From DATFVA01 sp963721075 (GTDB taxonomy: Bacteria; Bacteroidota; Ignavibacteria; Ignavibacteriales; Ignavibacteriaceae): 64,000 bases of DNA. A program made the position numbers and the translations under genes. The stretch spans positions 189,075 to 253,074 of the forward strand of contig CAVRHV010000007.1 in NCBI GenBank assembly GCA_963721075.1, given 5' to 3'. Shown here piece after piece: positions 47,001-56,365 of the stretch. How positions within the stretch are numbered: the first letter of the stretch is position 1; each line of letters starts with the position of its first letter. Below the pieces are notes generated by a model. The model had not been told where the DNA came from. It saw nothing but the letters and a program-made list of their open reading frames with translations, and did no database searches.

Positions 47001-47644
47001 TCAATCAGTTTTCCTGCTGTTTTTAGAAATGATTCGTGGAAAAAATCGCGTATTTCATGGGTGTTCTTACTATAAATCCTTTCCTGCAGATCGGATACTT
47101 TTTTTCGTTCTTTTACCAGTGAACTCAATTGAGAGGCAAGGACAAGTCGTGATCGAAAGAATCTGACAAGGTATTTTGAATCGTCTGCAGGGCCTGTACC
47201 TGATAGTGATTCTCTTAATACCTCTTCCACCGAAAGTTCAATCAGCTCATCAGAGGTAATCTGGTCAATCGACTGGAAGTTCGCATCAAGACCTGCCTCC
47301 ACAGGAAACTGTCTTAAAATATCAATACAGAAAGAATGGATCGTTGAAATATTGGCTGAAACCAGCTGTCTCCTTATACGGTTTAATAGCTTCTTCTCAT
47401 CTTCATTACCGGAACTATCATAGCGGCTTTCTATATATTCAGCTATCTTTTTATAAAGTTCACTTGCAGCTTTATCGGTAAATGTAATTGCTGCTATTTG
47501 TCCTATTGAACCATTCAGTGAAATTGCAATCTCAAGGTAACGCCGGGAAAGCACAAATGTTTTTCCCGAACCGGCATTCGCAGTTAAGGAGATGTGGTCT
47601 TTAAAATTAAGTGCATTCTTCTGATGTGTAGTAAGCTGATCCAT
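44048..47644 (-). CDS. addA: AddA/RecB-type UvrD helicase with C-terminal nuclease
   Basis: 1198 residues. Helicase motif I is TANAGSGKTF (21-30). Motif II IMVDEYQDTNEIQY and motif IV/V VMTLHQAKGLEYPAVFIYN follow, and motif VI is RLFYVGVTRAKNYLFIS. The C-terminal RecB-like nuclease has LHGIIDKLI and GIIIDYKTD (PD-(D/E)XK core). It also has a cysteine in FKQCPLKYRL and a terminal C1181-x2-C1184-x8-C1193 group, a possible Fe-S clamp like that of AddB or Cas4. Likely role: resection of double-strand ends for RecA repair. No addB is adjacent. It starts 13 bases after the sensor-kinase gene. Confidence 0.9.
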   Translation of the reverse strand: MDQLTTHQKNALNFKDHISLTANAGSGKTFVLSRRYLEIAISLNGSIGQIAAITFTDKAASELYKKIAEYIESRYDSSGNEDEKKLLNRIRRQLVSANISTIHSFCIDILRQFPVEAGLDANFQSIDQITSDELIELSVEEVLRESLSGTGPADDSKYLVRFFRSRLVLASQLSSLVKERKKVSDLQERIYSKNTHEIRDFFHESFLKTAGKLIEIGEKEFINSLTLINETVLSHKADNERALKIRDLIEDLEQGSDAADKIRVLELIRSLGFTSKCEVRKQSYLASGMRDNLNDRITEAERYLQDVSKLKYPENSEQSELSLAKFGKSIMNLFSCCVERYEAKKRENGFLDYEDILILTKNLLKIPAVKAELSNKYRYIMVDEYQDTNEIQYQIFLPILDYLKEGNLFVVGDEKQSIYMFRDADLEVFRVTKENISSASGEKSLLSLPDSFRMAPGICLFVNKLFRNLFSSPNNLFNEVNHSDLVCAKGEETESMIEIIIGTSGKDGEKTESLDEAELAARRIISLVKGADGRDPLDWKDIAVLVRKRKSFMPLEKKFIEKNIPFSIVGGKGFYQRQSVYDIYNYFSFLLDPRNDTALVGILRSPFFNISDDRIFELMLYDGNTFWEKLLKACSSDENLQAICEKLKGHLEEAKVFNAPRLLRRILGESGYLAVLSQKASGQQETANIDKLVKLTITFQGKGFKTMYDYVDFLKNSIEEMEDEAQAAIADESDSVKVMTLHQAKGLEYPAVFIYNAHETTNTDRVKKGSIQIDKDYGLLTKVPVNDDYFGEYESPPISSLYDYISAKKEAAELKRLFYVGVTRAKNYLFISAEDSENYKADSFMGLLQEGLKIDFTQDVFTFTDRLQFLKNEGGKFENFSRELSKEVKIVRSVDEAVNDSVNGPNSSEPNGVLISRTEDYPKMEVISATRFAVFKQCPLKYRLTFELEMSGLMKDYIKSLSGTKIKKSGYELSPKEEVQEEGSEEKRIVTAEWKGSIIHKILQKDRLNLSPEEVEQIIRTEFDSSVPGSITSLSSEISRKLSELNKSEVYKKISSYKNSFNEYEIYVNDEDYFLHGIIDKLIIEGNKGIIIDYKTDSINKEEICDRASLYFHQLKFYSYIVSRFFKELTSFELRLIFINFPGEDVKEIISYDEAYAFGKQVREMVYQIRKNKFDQNLSHCQDCNFAIKNSSCIVGRA

Positions 47645-47656
47645 TAAATGATATAA

Positions 47657-50600
47657 TTAACTGTTTTGTTTCTGCCGGGGGATAAGGATTCTGAATTTTG
47701 TACCCTTGTCTTTTTTTTCTGCAAGAGAAATCGTACCGCCGATACCTTCAATAAATCTTTTTGAAAGTTTAAGGCCGATACCCATTCCTTTTTCTTTAGT
47801 TGTATAACCGGGATCGAATATCTTTTCCCGGTGCAGCAGATCGATTCCTTTACCGTCATCATCAATGATAAGAATAAAATATTCTTCATCATTTTTAAGT
47901 GATAAATTTATATTCTGTGCTTCAGCCTGAATAGAATTCCTGAGCATATTAATGATCAGTCGCCTCAGCTGAAACTTATCCGTTTCAGCTACAGCCTCAC
48001 TGAGGCCGGTAGAAAAGTCGATATTTACATCCTCCTCAAGGAACAGATCAAGCGCATCCTTAATAACAGGAATGATATCCATTGTTTCAAGCTTAAAGTT
48101 AGGCATTCGGGCAAACCTGGAGAACTCTGATGCTATAAGGCTGAGATTATCAATCTGATTAAGTACTGTGCCTGAAACCTTCTCGAAGATAGAATCGAAG
48201 TTCTTATTTTTATCTTTATAAGAAATAATCAGCTGCTGAACCGCTAATTTCATCGGGGTTAAGGGATTTTTTATTTCATGAGCAACCTGTTTGGCCATTT
48301 CCTTCCAGGCATTTTCTCTTTCAAGCTCAGCCATCTCGATTTCATTGCGTTTAAGCTCCTGGGTCATCGCATTAAAGCCTTCAAGCAGCTCCCTTACCTC
48401 ACCGCGCTCGTTAAGATCCAGCTGAACATTAAGATCACCATGAGCCACCGAATCAGTTGCCCTGGTAAGTCTTCTTATAGGGGAGGATATTTTATTTGCA
48501 AGAATTGTACTTATAATAATGATAAGGATTGTGGCAAAGGAATAAATCCCGAAAAGGAAAACATCTACATCAATAGGAGAAAAGCCAAGATGGACTTTGT
48601 TGAACGCATCATTCACCCCGATTGTAAAATCTTTCCCTTCAATAGTTATTTTCTTGTAAAAGGAATCGTAAGTATAGTTCTCAATTCTTTCTTTAGTGAG
48701 GTATTCCCTGTAGCTGAGGTAGTTAAGGTGATAATAAACGTCTGAATCAAGCTTTTTGTCGAAGAGTCCTGCCTGGTAAAACTGGCTTCTTGAACTGAAC
48801 AGCTGGTTGGTATTATCATAGACAGAGAATGAGATTCGGAGTTCTCTTCCCGCGTTTTCAAATGCCTGTTCAATTGATTTCTGACCGTTATTTTCTACCT
48901 GAGACCGGACATGGTTTTCAAGGTAATTAGATCTTCGTTCAGTTCGTTAAAAACTGCAGCCTGACTCCTGTCGGCCACTATCTGGCGATTATAAATTGCA
49001 AGAATTATGACCGGTATAATCGATATAATAAGAAAGGCGATCAGCAGCTGGGTTCTGAAGCTGTACTTAAATTCCGAAATTGTAATTAAAAAGAATACAA
49101 TAAATAATATCAGGATGAATATACTGTGTACAAGGAACACCTTAAAGAAATTGAACAGATTCCAGGTTATATGTTTTTCTACAAGAGAAACAGCAGTTAT
49201 TATATGATTTCCATTTTCATTCGTTTTTAATGCATATGTAATGTAGTTTTCACCATTCAGATTTATCGTCATCCAGGCTTCATTATCCTGTGAAAATTTT
49301 GCATTTAGTATTGGTTCATACTGGTCGCGCGAAGGATATATATCTCCGTAAACCTGTATCAACTTCGAGTTCCTGAACTCAAAGATCTTAAGCTGACGCA
49401 GATCAAGAACGGAGTTTATTATGTTCTTCTTTGATTCCAGAAAATCGGGAATATTCCTCGCTCCCCAATTCTGAAGCGTAAAGTTCAGCACAGCCCCGAT
49501 GTATCCCGAAATAATTCCTCTTTCCTTCACCGGAACAATACCCGCAAAGATCTTCCCGGCGGGACCCTGATCTGCCGCCATTTCAGCAATTGCAGGTTCA
49601 TTACCCGTATAGTTAACAAGCTGTGCAGGCATTTTAAAATCATTTCGTATCCCTATACCGAATCGGCCGATCTGATTCATATCCTTATCAAAAACCATAA
49701 CAGCAGAATTTATAGATTCGCGCTGAAGAGAGCTGTTGCTCCATATAATAAATGCAAGTGAGTTATAATTGGAATTCAGCATGTAAAAAGAATTCCTGAC
49801 CTGCGGGTTATCTACCGCACTTGTAAGCGTTTCGTTCAGAAGGAAATGCAGAAGGTTATCATCGGGACGGTTAATCTCAAGAGCGCTCGTCTTGAGCGAT
49901 TCTTTCTCCAGCTGCAGATTATAAAAATTAAGCAGGGTAATAGTTATAACTGAGGCAGCCAGTGTTGCATAAACAAAATTGTAAAGCGAGTTGAGACGTC
50001 TGAATAGTATATAGTAAAGAACCAGGAAAACAAGCAGTACAAACACGAATCCCAGTGTGTAATTAATCAGGGGTTCATGCTGAATGTAGATAAAAAGAAA
50101 TCCGGTTATCTCAAATCCTAAAAGAGAGTAAAAGAATATTAGTCTCCGCTTTTTTTCATCCTCCTCAGGTACTGTATAAAAGAGCAGCAGGAAATATGAG
50201 ATCAGGAAAAGAATTATGGTCAGCCCTATAAGCAGGATGGCAAAATTCATTACAAGAAATATAAAATCAGGAATAAGATTTGCCTCCTGGAAGTATCTCA
50301 ATGTTGAGTCGAAGATAACGCTTTTCATCGAGGCGTATAGTCCGCGGAACGTCATAAAGAAAAGCAGAGCAGTGGGAATAAATAATATGCCGAAGAGAGA
50401 ATACTTTTTATACTTAACCGAATCGGGATCTCTGATAAAATCGATCACATACAGGTAGGTACGGATACTAATAATAAGAATAAAAATAGAGGATATTATC
50501 AGTTCTACGGGCGATTTCACAATTCCCCATGCAAATGCTGAAGAGAAGTTTGCCGGATCAACTGCCGGACCCTCAAGCAAATGCGAAGGAAAGCCTACTA

Positions 50601-51501
50601 TAAAAATGACTGCTCTGAATAAACTGCAGTAAAAGATAAATACCAGCAGTCTTATTGACCGATATTTAATGCTTTTATATTCTTTTCTGAATCCAAATGC
50701 AATGAAAAATAAAGCAACTGCAACCAGAACCGACTGAAACTGATTGGTTGTATTCTGGATAGAACTTATGTATGTGTCCAGACCCGGCTTAAAAAAGCTG
50801 ACTGTACCGATCTTACTGTCCTTATTATTTATAAGATCGAAAGAGTATTTTCTTCCGTCCCTGGATTTTGGGGTGAACGGATTATAATTAACGTCGAATC
50901 TGGTAAGGTATTTTTCTGAAATTTCCTTTGTAAAATTCAGCTCATTGTAATATTGATTCTGCAAAGAATAATCTTTTTCAATAGGAAGACTGACAAGGTA
51001 ATAAAAGAGATCGTTCTCAATTCGGACTGTATCGGTAACTGAAAGATAGGTAACAAGATCTCCCTGATAAAAATGGGTTTCGCCGACCGGAAAACTTAAA
51101 GGAAAAATATCATCCTGGCCTATGGCGATCGATCGGTTCCAGGCAATCATTTTGCCGTTCGGTGCCAGCACTTCAACAGAATAATCACTGTACATATCAT
51201 CGTTGACAAGCTTAATCAGCGCACCGTAGGATGAGTTTCCGGGACTAAGTGTTGTTTTCAGTTTACTTCGTATACCGGCAGAAACGGAGAGCAGGTTCGA
51301 TTCTTTCTGTTTCAGGATAGAATTGACTGATGACTCTATATCCTGAATTTCTTCCGTGAGCTTTTCAGGCCAGTCATTTTCAGTAAACCTTATATAGATG
51401 GGGGTTAATATTCCCGAGACAAGAATTAGAAGTAAAATAAAAAAGACGATAGCAAAGTACTTCCTATCGCCTTCAAATATCTGAAAAATTTTAATCGGCA
51501 T
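47657..51501 (-). CDS. very large membrane sensor histidine kinase, one apparent frameshift
   Basis: About 1,280 residues after correcting a missing base near 48918 (LITL continues as ENHVRSQVENNGQ). Architecture: first span (about 17-38), an extracytoplasmic domain (about 40-245), about eight spans (250-530), a second extracytoplasmic domain (about 540-770), two or three further spans, then a HAMP linker (NKISSPIRRLTRATDSVAHG), a HisKA with VAHEIKNPLTPMKLAVQQL (phospho-His near 48280) and an ATPase domain (LRRLIINMLRNSIQAEA, IIDDDGKGI, TTKEKGMGIGLKLSKRFIE). The kinase end resembles NtrY. No response regulator is adjacent. It is 13 bases upstream of addA and overlaps the DUF4783 gene by a base. 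Confidence 0.88.
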
Positions 51502-51950
51502 TAATTAATTGTAATCTGTGAAATCTTCCAGTTTTTACCTGTTTTCTTTAATGCAATATATACCTGCGCTATATCTCTTTTACCGCGGTATTCAAACTGG
51601 TATTCTCCGGTTGCATATGGGTTGTTTGAATCAGCTTGAATATTGTCGAATCTGAATGCAGTTACCCTGTATACCTTAAAGAAATCCTCAAGTACATAAT
51701 AAGCCTGGTTTGAGCTGTAATAGCCGCTTATACCATTCGAAAGACTTAAATAAGTCTGTGAAGAAAAATACCTGGCTATAGATTCAACATCCTGGTCAGC
51801 TATTCCGCTGCTGATATCAGTGAAGATCCTGTAGCTTTCACTTTGTGTGTTCTTTTTTGAGTTTGAATTAGAATTAAAGTTCTGCGGATAAACAACGTTT
51901 ACAAAGTTCAGGCAGAGAAGGCTTAATAGTATGTAAAAACTTTTCTTCAT
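51501..51950 (-). CDS. small secreted DUF4783-type protein
   Basis: 149 residues from the ATG at 51948-51950. A TTG eight codons earlier is less likely because the signal peptide begins MKKSFYILLSLLCLNF. The body (ISSGIADQDVESIARYFSSQ, YYVLEDFFKVYRVTAFRFD, EYQFEYRGKRDIAQVYIALK) matches my memory of the DUF4783 fold, a small NTF2-like protein common in Bacteroidetes. Function unknown. Its stop overlaps the kinase ATG, so the two are translationally coupled and perhaps functionally linked. Confidence 0.75.
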   Translation of the reverse strand: MKKSFYILLSLLCLNFVNVVYPQNFNSNSNSKKNTQSESYRIFTDISSGIADQDVESIARYFSSQTYLSLSNGISGYYSSNQAYYVLEDFFKVYRVTAFRFDNIQADSNNPYATGEYQFEYRGKRDIAQVYIALKKTGKNWKISQITIN

Positions 51951-51989
51951 TTTATTCAGCCATAATTTAATCAAACTTCCAGCCTAAAT

Positions 51990-52230
51990 CTATAATCATC
52001 TTGTCATTTGTCGTTATGAGAGAGTCCTCGAATCCTGTCTCTTGTCATTACGAATTTGCCGTTGGCTTTTAGCCAACGGTTTCAGATCCTTACTCACTCT
52101 GCATTGAATCCTCGGCTTTAGCCACATTAAAAATCTACTTCTGACAAAATCATATATTACTCTTTCCACTACTGTCATTATTAGGAAGTCCTCGACCGAA
52201 TCAATCCGATCGAGGCCTCCAAAGAACTAT
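51990..52230. repeat. mosaic of GTCATT/REP-like fragments with hairpins
   Basis: The 286-base gap 51951-52236 has no gene. It contains three GTCATT starts, a perfect hairpin CCGTTGGCT-TTT-AGCCAACGG (52059-52079) and an imperfect one CCTCGA...TCGAGG (about 52190-52217). It looks like decayed copies of intergenic palindromic elements. Recognition is by pattern only. Confidence 0.5.
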
Positions 52231-52236
52231 TCTTAA

Positions 52237-53067
52237 TTATTCAGACACTGCTGCAATTGTTCTTGTCATCGGTCTGCTCAATTCTTTTCTTTCACCCGCA
52301 GGTTTTCTTGGTTTCAGCATCGTCTCGCCTTTAACCAGCTGGAAAGACCAATCGAATACTATCCTTGTTGAAGTTATTGAAGATATCCTGACCTTTGCGT
52401 AGTGATTGTCCCATGTCCAGATAACATAAGTGTGTCCAACCTTTGCAATTTCATCTTTTGTAGTACTCCAGCCTCCGTCGGGTGCATAAGCGATATCCCA
52501 GATATCCTGAGTAACTCCCATATCCTGAATATCGGTATCATCCCATACGTCGAGGTAATAAGTGCCCTGGTAATTTTCAAAGAAGAAATCTGCGGTCTGG
52601 TCATCATAAGGTACAACGCTGTAATCATTGAATGTATAACCCGCCAGATCCGGGAAACGACGGTAATCGAAAATAGACTGATCGAAGCCTTCCGGTCTTG
52701 GAGTAGCATATATTACATCATAGCTCAGTTCACTTTCATTCCCATTATAATCATATGCCGTAACCGCATAATAGGTTGTTATTCCGTTTGAGGCATCATA
52801 GTCAACAAAATAATTTTCGCTTGTAGATCCGATCAAAGTATATTTACCATCATAGCTGTCTGCATAATAAACATTGTAACCTGCCAGGTCACGCTCATAG
52901 TTGTTATTCCAGGAAAGATCCACGCGGTTATCTCCATTTAGCACGGTAATACCGGTCGGTACCGCGGGCGGTGTATTGTCAACCCTGTTATATGGGTCAT
53001 TTACTCCACATGAGTAAAGAATAAACGATGTTAAAAGCATCAACGGGTAATATATCAATTTTTTCAT
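52237..53067 (-). CDS. fibronectin-III lipoprotein of unknown function
   Basis: 276 residues from the ATG at 53065-53067 (AAGGATAAAGG upstream). Lipobox LYSC, giving a lipidated protein at about C20. A fibronectin type III domain (about 30-125) has VDLSWNNNYERDLAGYNVYY and YYAVTAYDYNGNESELSYDV. The remaining ~150 residues (RRFPDLAGYTFNDYSVVP, HTYVIWTWDNHYAKVRISSI) form an unassigned beta-rich part. There is no T9SS sorting domain. A sigma-54-type promoter lies just upstream (53102-53116), so expression may depend on an activator. Likely outer-membrane or surface anchored. Confidence 0.8.
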   Translation of the reverse strand: MKKLIYYPLMLLTSFILYSCGVNDPYNRVDNTPPAVPTGITVLNGDNRVDLSWNNNYERDLAGYNVYYADSYDGKYTLIGSTSENYFVDYDASNGITTYYAVTAYDYNGNESELSYDVIYATPRPEGFDQSIFDYRRFPDLAGYTFNDYSVVPYDDQTADFFFENYQGTYYLDVWDDTDIQDMGVTQDIWDIAYAPDGGWSTTKDEIAKVGHTYVIWTWDNHYAKVRISSITSTRIVFDWSFQLVKGETMLKPRKPAGERKELSRPMTRTIAAVSE

Positions 53068-53101
53068 GGCCTTTATCCTTATGTAATACAATTCTGTTAT
53101 G

Positions 53102-53116
53102 GCAAGTTAGATGCCA
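53102..53116 (-). promoter_or_regulatory. sigma-54-type promoter of the FN3 lipoprotein gene
   Basis: On the minus strand, TGGCAT (53111-53116), five bases and TTGC (53102-53105) match the -24/-12 consensus TGGCAC-N5-TTGC with one change and exact spacing. The predicted start is about 53090, giving a leader of about 23 bases before the ATG. Confidence 0.65.
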
Positions 53117-53313
53117 CCCGAAATTGCTTATTTTTTGCGAAAAATGGCTGATTTCAAGCTTTTGTGTGTATAGAAATTTGTACAGTAGAGTATAGTCGAT
53201 TAGAGAGATTTGATAAAAATTTTAATCTGAAAGTAAATGATCGGAACAACGGTATGCCTCTTTATTGTGGGCTGATATAGGATTTAGAGGAGTTGCTGAT
53301 ACCTTCAGGTAAA

Positions 53314-53401
53314 GCGTAGTTGGAGCGGAGTTGGAGCGGAGTTGAAGCGGAGTTGGAGCGGAGGTGAAGCGGAGTTGAAGCGGAGTTGAAGCGCAGTTGG
53401 G
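53314..53401 (-). repeat. 11-bp tandem array, 8 units (array B)
   Basis: Eight units which, read on the minus strand, have the same TYCAMCTSCGC consensus as array A (TTCAACTCCGC, TCCAACTCCGC and variants). They read GCGGAGTTGAA-style on the plus strand. It lies in the gap 53068-53575 between pyrC and the lipoprotein gene, about 250 bases upstream of the latter. The rest of the gap holds the sigma-54 promoter and no gene. Edge units (53314-53324, 53391-53401) are the most diverged. Confidence 0.9.
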
Positions 53402-53575
53402 ATATAGCTGGATAGTATAAGACACATAAGAAGGTACGAATGAAAGTAACTTTAAATGAATGAATAAAAGGATATGTAAGAAATGTTAAATTTCTTCAAT
53501 ATTGAATTGATGAGAGATGTTCAGGACACCGGAAATGCAGATGGTATCCTGACTAAAGAATGTCCGGGAAATGTA

Positions 53576-54874
53576 TCAGAGATTTACAAATTCAGCAGAG
53601 TCAGCCAGATACATCTTGCCTTTGTTGATCACACCGACAGCTTTACCGGTCATTAGTCTTTTATCGAATGGAGAATTATGCGATTTACTCTTGAATTTCT
53701 TTATATCTACTGTCCAGACTGCATCAGGATCGAGGATTGTAATATTGGCAGTCTCCCCTTCCTCAAATTTCGGCACCGGAATGTTTAGAATTTTCCTTGG
53801 GTTAATCGACATTTTTTCAACCAGCTGCTCAAGGGATAAAACTTTCCTGGCAACCAATTCAGACAAGGCTAATCCCACCTGGGTTTCCAGTCCAAGTATG
53901 CCGTTTGGCGCAAACTCAAACTCTGCTTCTTTTTCTTCCGGAGAATGCGGGGCGTGATCGCTGGCTATGCAGTCAATGGTACCGTCTTTCAAACCTTTGA
54001 TTACGGCATCAACATCTGCCTGGGTTCTTAGCGGAGGACTCATTTTCACATTTGTATCATATGTTTTAACTGCATCGTCGGTAAGACTGAAATGATGAGG
54101 AGTCACTTCTGCGGTAACCCTGACCCCCTTCTTCTTTGCATCTCTCACCATCTCCACTGACTTCTTCGTGCTTATATGCGCGATATGGATTCTTCCTCCC
54201 GTATATTCAGCCATCAGAATATCGCGACTGACGATTATGTCTTCAGAAACAGAAGGAACGGGCGGGAGTCCCAGTGTAGTAGAATTTATTCCCTCGTTCA
54301 TTGCGCCGCCTGTCAGAGATTCATCCTCGCAGTGTTCTATTACCGGAACATTGTACATACCGGAATATTCAAATGATCTTCTGAGCATAGCGGAAGTTTT
54401 TATTGCAACGCCGTCATCTGAAAAACCCACAGCACCGGCCTCAACCAGTTCAGCCATTGGAGATATTATTTCACCTTTTCGCCCCACAGTAGCGGCGCCT
54501 ACAGGGTAAACATCCACAAGATGATTTGCGGCCTTTTCTTTGATTAAGGTAACAACTTCAGCCGAATCGATTGCGGGTTCTGTGTTAGGCATACAGGCAA
54601 TACCCGTAAAGCCTCCGCTTGCAGCGGCATCGCAGCCGGTCACAACAGTTTCCTCATCCTCTCTTCCGGGTTCCCGGAGATGAACGTGCATATCGAAGAG
54701 TCCCGGCACAGCAAACTTTCCCGAAAAATCAAAAACCTTTGCGTCATCAGCTTCTTTATCTGATATCTTCCCGATCCCTGTGATTTTGCCATCAGTAATT
54801 AATAAATCAGTTCCCTTTTCATTCAATCCCTGGTCAGGATTCAGAAGATTTATATTCTTTAAGATAATTTTCAT
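53576..54874 (-). CDS. pyrC: dihydroorotase
   Basis: 432 residues, class I type. Metal ligands are in FDMHVHLREPGREDEETV (HxH), VIEHCEDES, IHIAHISTK and IASDHAPHSPEEKEA. The pattern GKFAVPGLFDMH is typical. It converts carbamoyl-aspartate to dihydroorotate in pyrimidine synthesis. It begins 9 bases after pyrB. The three genes pyrR-pyrB-pyrC form one operon. Confidence 0.95.
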   Translation of the reverse strand: MKIILKNINLLNPDQGLNEKGTDLLITDGKITGIGKISDKEADDAKVFDFSGKFAVPGLFDMHVHLREPGREDEETVVTGCDAAASGGFTGIACMPNTEPAIDSAEVVTLIKEKAANHLVDVYPVGAATVGRKGEIISPMAELVEAGAVGFSDDGVAIKTSAMLRRSFEYSGMYNVPVIEHCEDESLTGGAMNEGINSTTLGLPPVPSVSEDIIVSRDILMAEYTGGRIHIAHISTKKSVEMVRDAKKKGVRVTAEVTPHHFSLTDDAVKTYDTNVKMSPPLRTQADVDAVIKGLKDGTIDCIASDHAPHSPEEKEAEFEFAPNGILGLETQVGLALSELVARKVLSLEQLVEKMSINPRKILNIPVPKFEEGETANITILDPDAVWTVDIKKFKSKSHNSPFDKRLMTGKAVGVINKGKMYLADSAEFVNL

Positions 54875-54883
54875 TTATTCCTC

Positions 54884-55804
54884 TTAATTTAAAGTACCAA
54901 GAAGGTAGAGCACTGCCATTCTAACTGCAACGCCGTTTGTAACCTGCTTGAGAATGATCTGATGCATGCCGTCTGCTACTTCCGATGAAATTTCAACCCC
55001 GCGGTTAATGGGTCCCGGATGAAGAATAAGCACATCTTTGCCGTTCTTTTCCAGACGTTCAGTGGTAATTCCGAAATATTTTGAATACTCACGAATAGAA
55101 GGAAAATACTCCCTGGCTTTTCTTTCAAGCTGGATCCTGAGAACGTTAAGAACATCATTTTCCTGTATTGCTTCGTCGATATTGTAGATTACCTTAACTC
55201 CCAGCTCCTCCATATACCGCGGTATCATTGTGGAAGGACCGCAGACAGAAACTTCGGCTCCCATTGTCTTCAACCCGTATATATTTGAAAGAGCAACACG
55301 GCTGTGGGCAACGTCTCCCACGATGCAGACTTTTACGCCTTCCAGTCTGCCTAGCTTTTCCCTTATAGAATACATATCAAGCAGAGCCTGTGTAGGGTGT
55401 TCGTGAATGCCGTCGCCTGCATTTATGATATTAGCATCGCAGATTTTCGTAAGGAAGAGCGGGGTGCCTGCAGCCGAATGCCGGACTACAACCATGTCCA
55501 CCTTCATAGCCTCAATATTCCGCATAGTATCCTTAAAAGTTTCGCCTTTGCTGACGCTGCTGCCGGAAGCAGAAAAATTTATCGAATCGGCCGAAAGCCT
55601 TTTCTCAGCAAGTTCAAAGGAGATCCTGGTGCGGGTAGAGTTCTCGAAGAAAAGATTCACAACCGTCTTGCCCTGGAGGGTCGGGACCTTCTTTATCGGT
55701 CTTTCAAGAACCTCCCGGAAAGTAGTTGCCGTATCGAGTATAAGCTGGATATCCTCTTTGGGAACCCCGTGCAATCCAAGTAAATGTCTGCCTGATAATG
55801 CCAT
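54884..55804 (-). CDS. pyrB: aspartate carbamoyltransferase catalytic subunit
   Basis: 306 residues. Carbamoyl-phosphate site FFENSTRTRISFELAEKRL, then SSVSKGETFKDT, HPTQALLDMYSI, CIVGDVAHSRVA and ILHPGPINRGVEI. The catalytic subunit is full length. No pyrI regulatory subunit is next to it, so the enzyme may be of the PyrB-only type. It starts 3 bases after the pyrR stop. Confidence 0.97.
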   Translation of the reverse strand: MALSGRHLLGLHGVPKEDIQLILDTATTFREVLERPIKKVPTLQGKTVVNLFFENSTRTRISFELAEKRLSADSINFSASGSSVSKGETFKDTMRNIEAMKVDMVVVRHSAAGTPLFLTKICDANIINAGDGIHEHPTQALLDMYSIREKLGRLEGVKVCIVGDVAHSRVALSNIYGLKTMGAEVSVCGPSTMIPRYMEELGVKVIYNIDEAIQENDVLNVLRIQLERKAREYFPSIREYSKYFGITTERLEKNGKDVLILHPGPINRGVEISSEVADGMHQIILKQVTNGVAVRMAVLYLLGTLN

Positions 55805-55807
55805 TAA

Positions 55808-56354
55808 TTATCCTTCTTTATTTTCAACGAGATAGATCGCATCCTCGCCGTCTATCTCCTGCATTTTAACTTTAATTTCTTCAGAATTTGCTGTAGGAAT
55901 ATTTTTCCCGACAGTAATCTGCCCGGATGGGAAGTTCACGATGTCCCCGATCCACCAGCACAAACAGCTGAATAGAAGCCGTTCTGCCGTAATCCATGAG
56001 CGCGTTAAGGGCCGATCTTACAGTGCGTCCCGTATAGAGAACATCATCAATCAACACCACGATCTTTTCGTTTATATCGAAAGTAATATCAGATACGGAA
56101 ACCTGGGGCTGCTTTAAGCGGGTGCGGAAATCATCCCGGTATAGAGTAACATCGAGCACCCCGAGAGGCAGTTCAATATTCTCTATCGATTTAATCTTCT
56201 CAAAAATGCGGTTAGCCAGGAACTCGCCTCTTGTTTTCATTCCTATAAGGACGAGATTTTTAGCTCCTTTATTTCTCTCAAGAATTTCGTGAGCTATCCT
56301 GGTTATTATACGGTTCAGACCTTCCTGGTCAACTACTTTTGCTTTTACGTTCAT
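55808..56354 (-). CDS. pyrR: PyrR regulator/uracil phosphoribosyltransferase, one apparent frameshift
   Basis: About 181 residues after removing one extra base near 55913 (RADY then VGKNIPTANSEEIKVKMQEI instead of an early stop). The PRPP-binding loop is VVLIDDVLYTGRTVRSAL, and the N-terminal RITRIAHEILERNKGAKNLV is typical. PyrR binds pyr mRNA when UMP is high and reduces operon expression; many also have weak UPRTase activity. It heads pyrRBC. The leader 56355-56450 contains a sequence matching the PyrR-binding loop. Confidence 0.93.
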
Positions 56355-56365
56355 ATATAAAAAAT

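Noticed and set aside
48646..48873. 75-residue frame between the two kinase parts
   Set aside because: It is out of frame with the kinase. The kinase frame continues through this stretch once the missing base near 48918 is restored.
52374..52791. Frames on both strands inside the fibronectin-III lipoprotein gene
   Set aside because: Out-of-frame shadows. The lipoprotein frame has signal peptide, lipobox and domain match.
53222..53425. 67-residue minus-strand reading frame over the 11-bp array
   Set aside because: It is formed by the tandem repeat being open in one frame. Because the unit is 11 bp the residues do not repeat, it lacks a ribosome site, and it would not survive changes in unit number.
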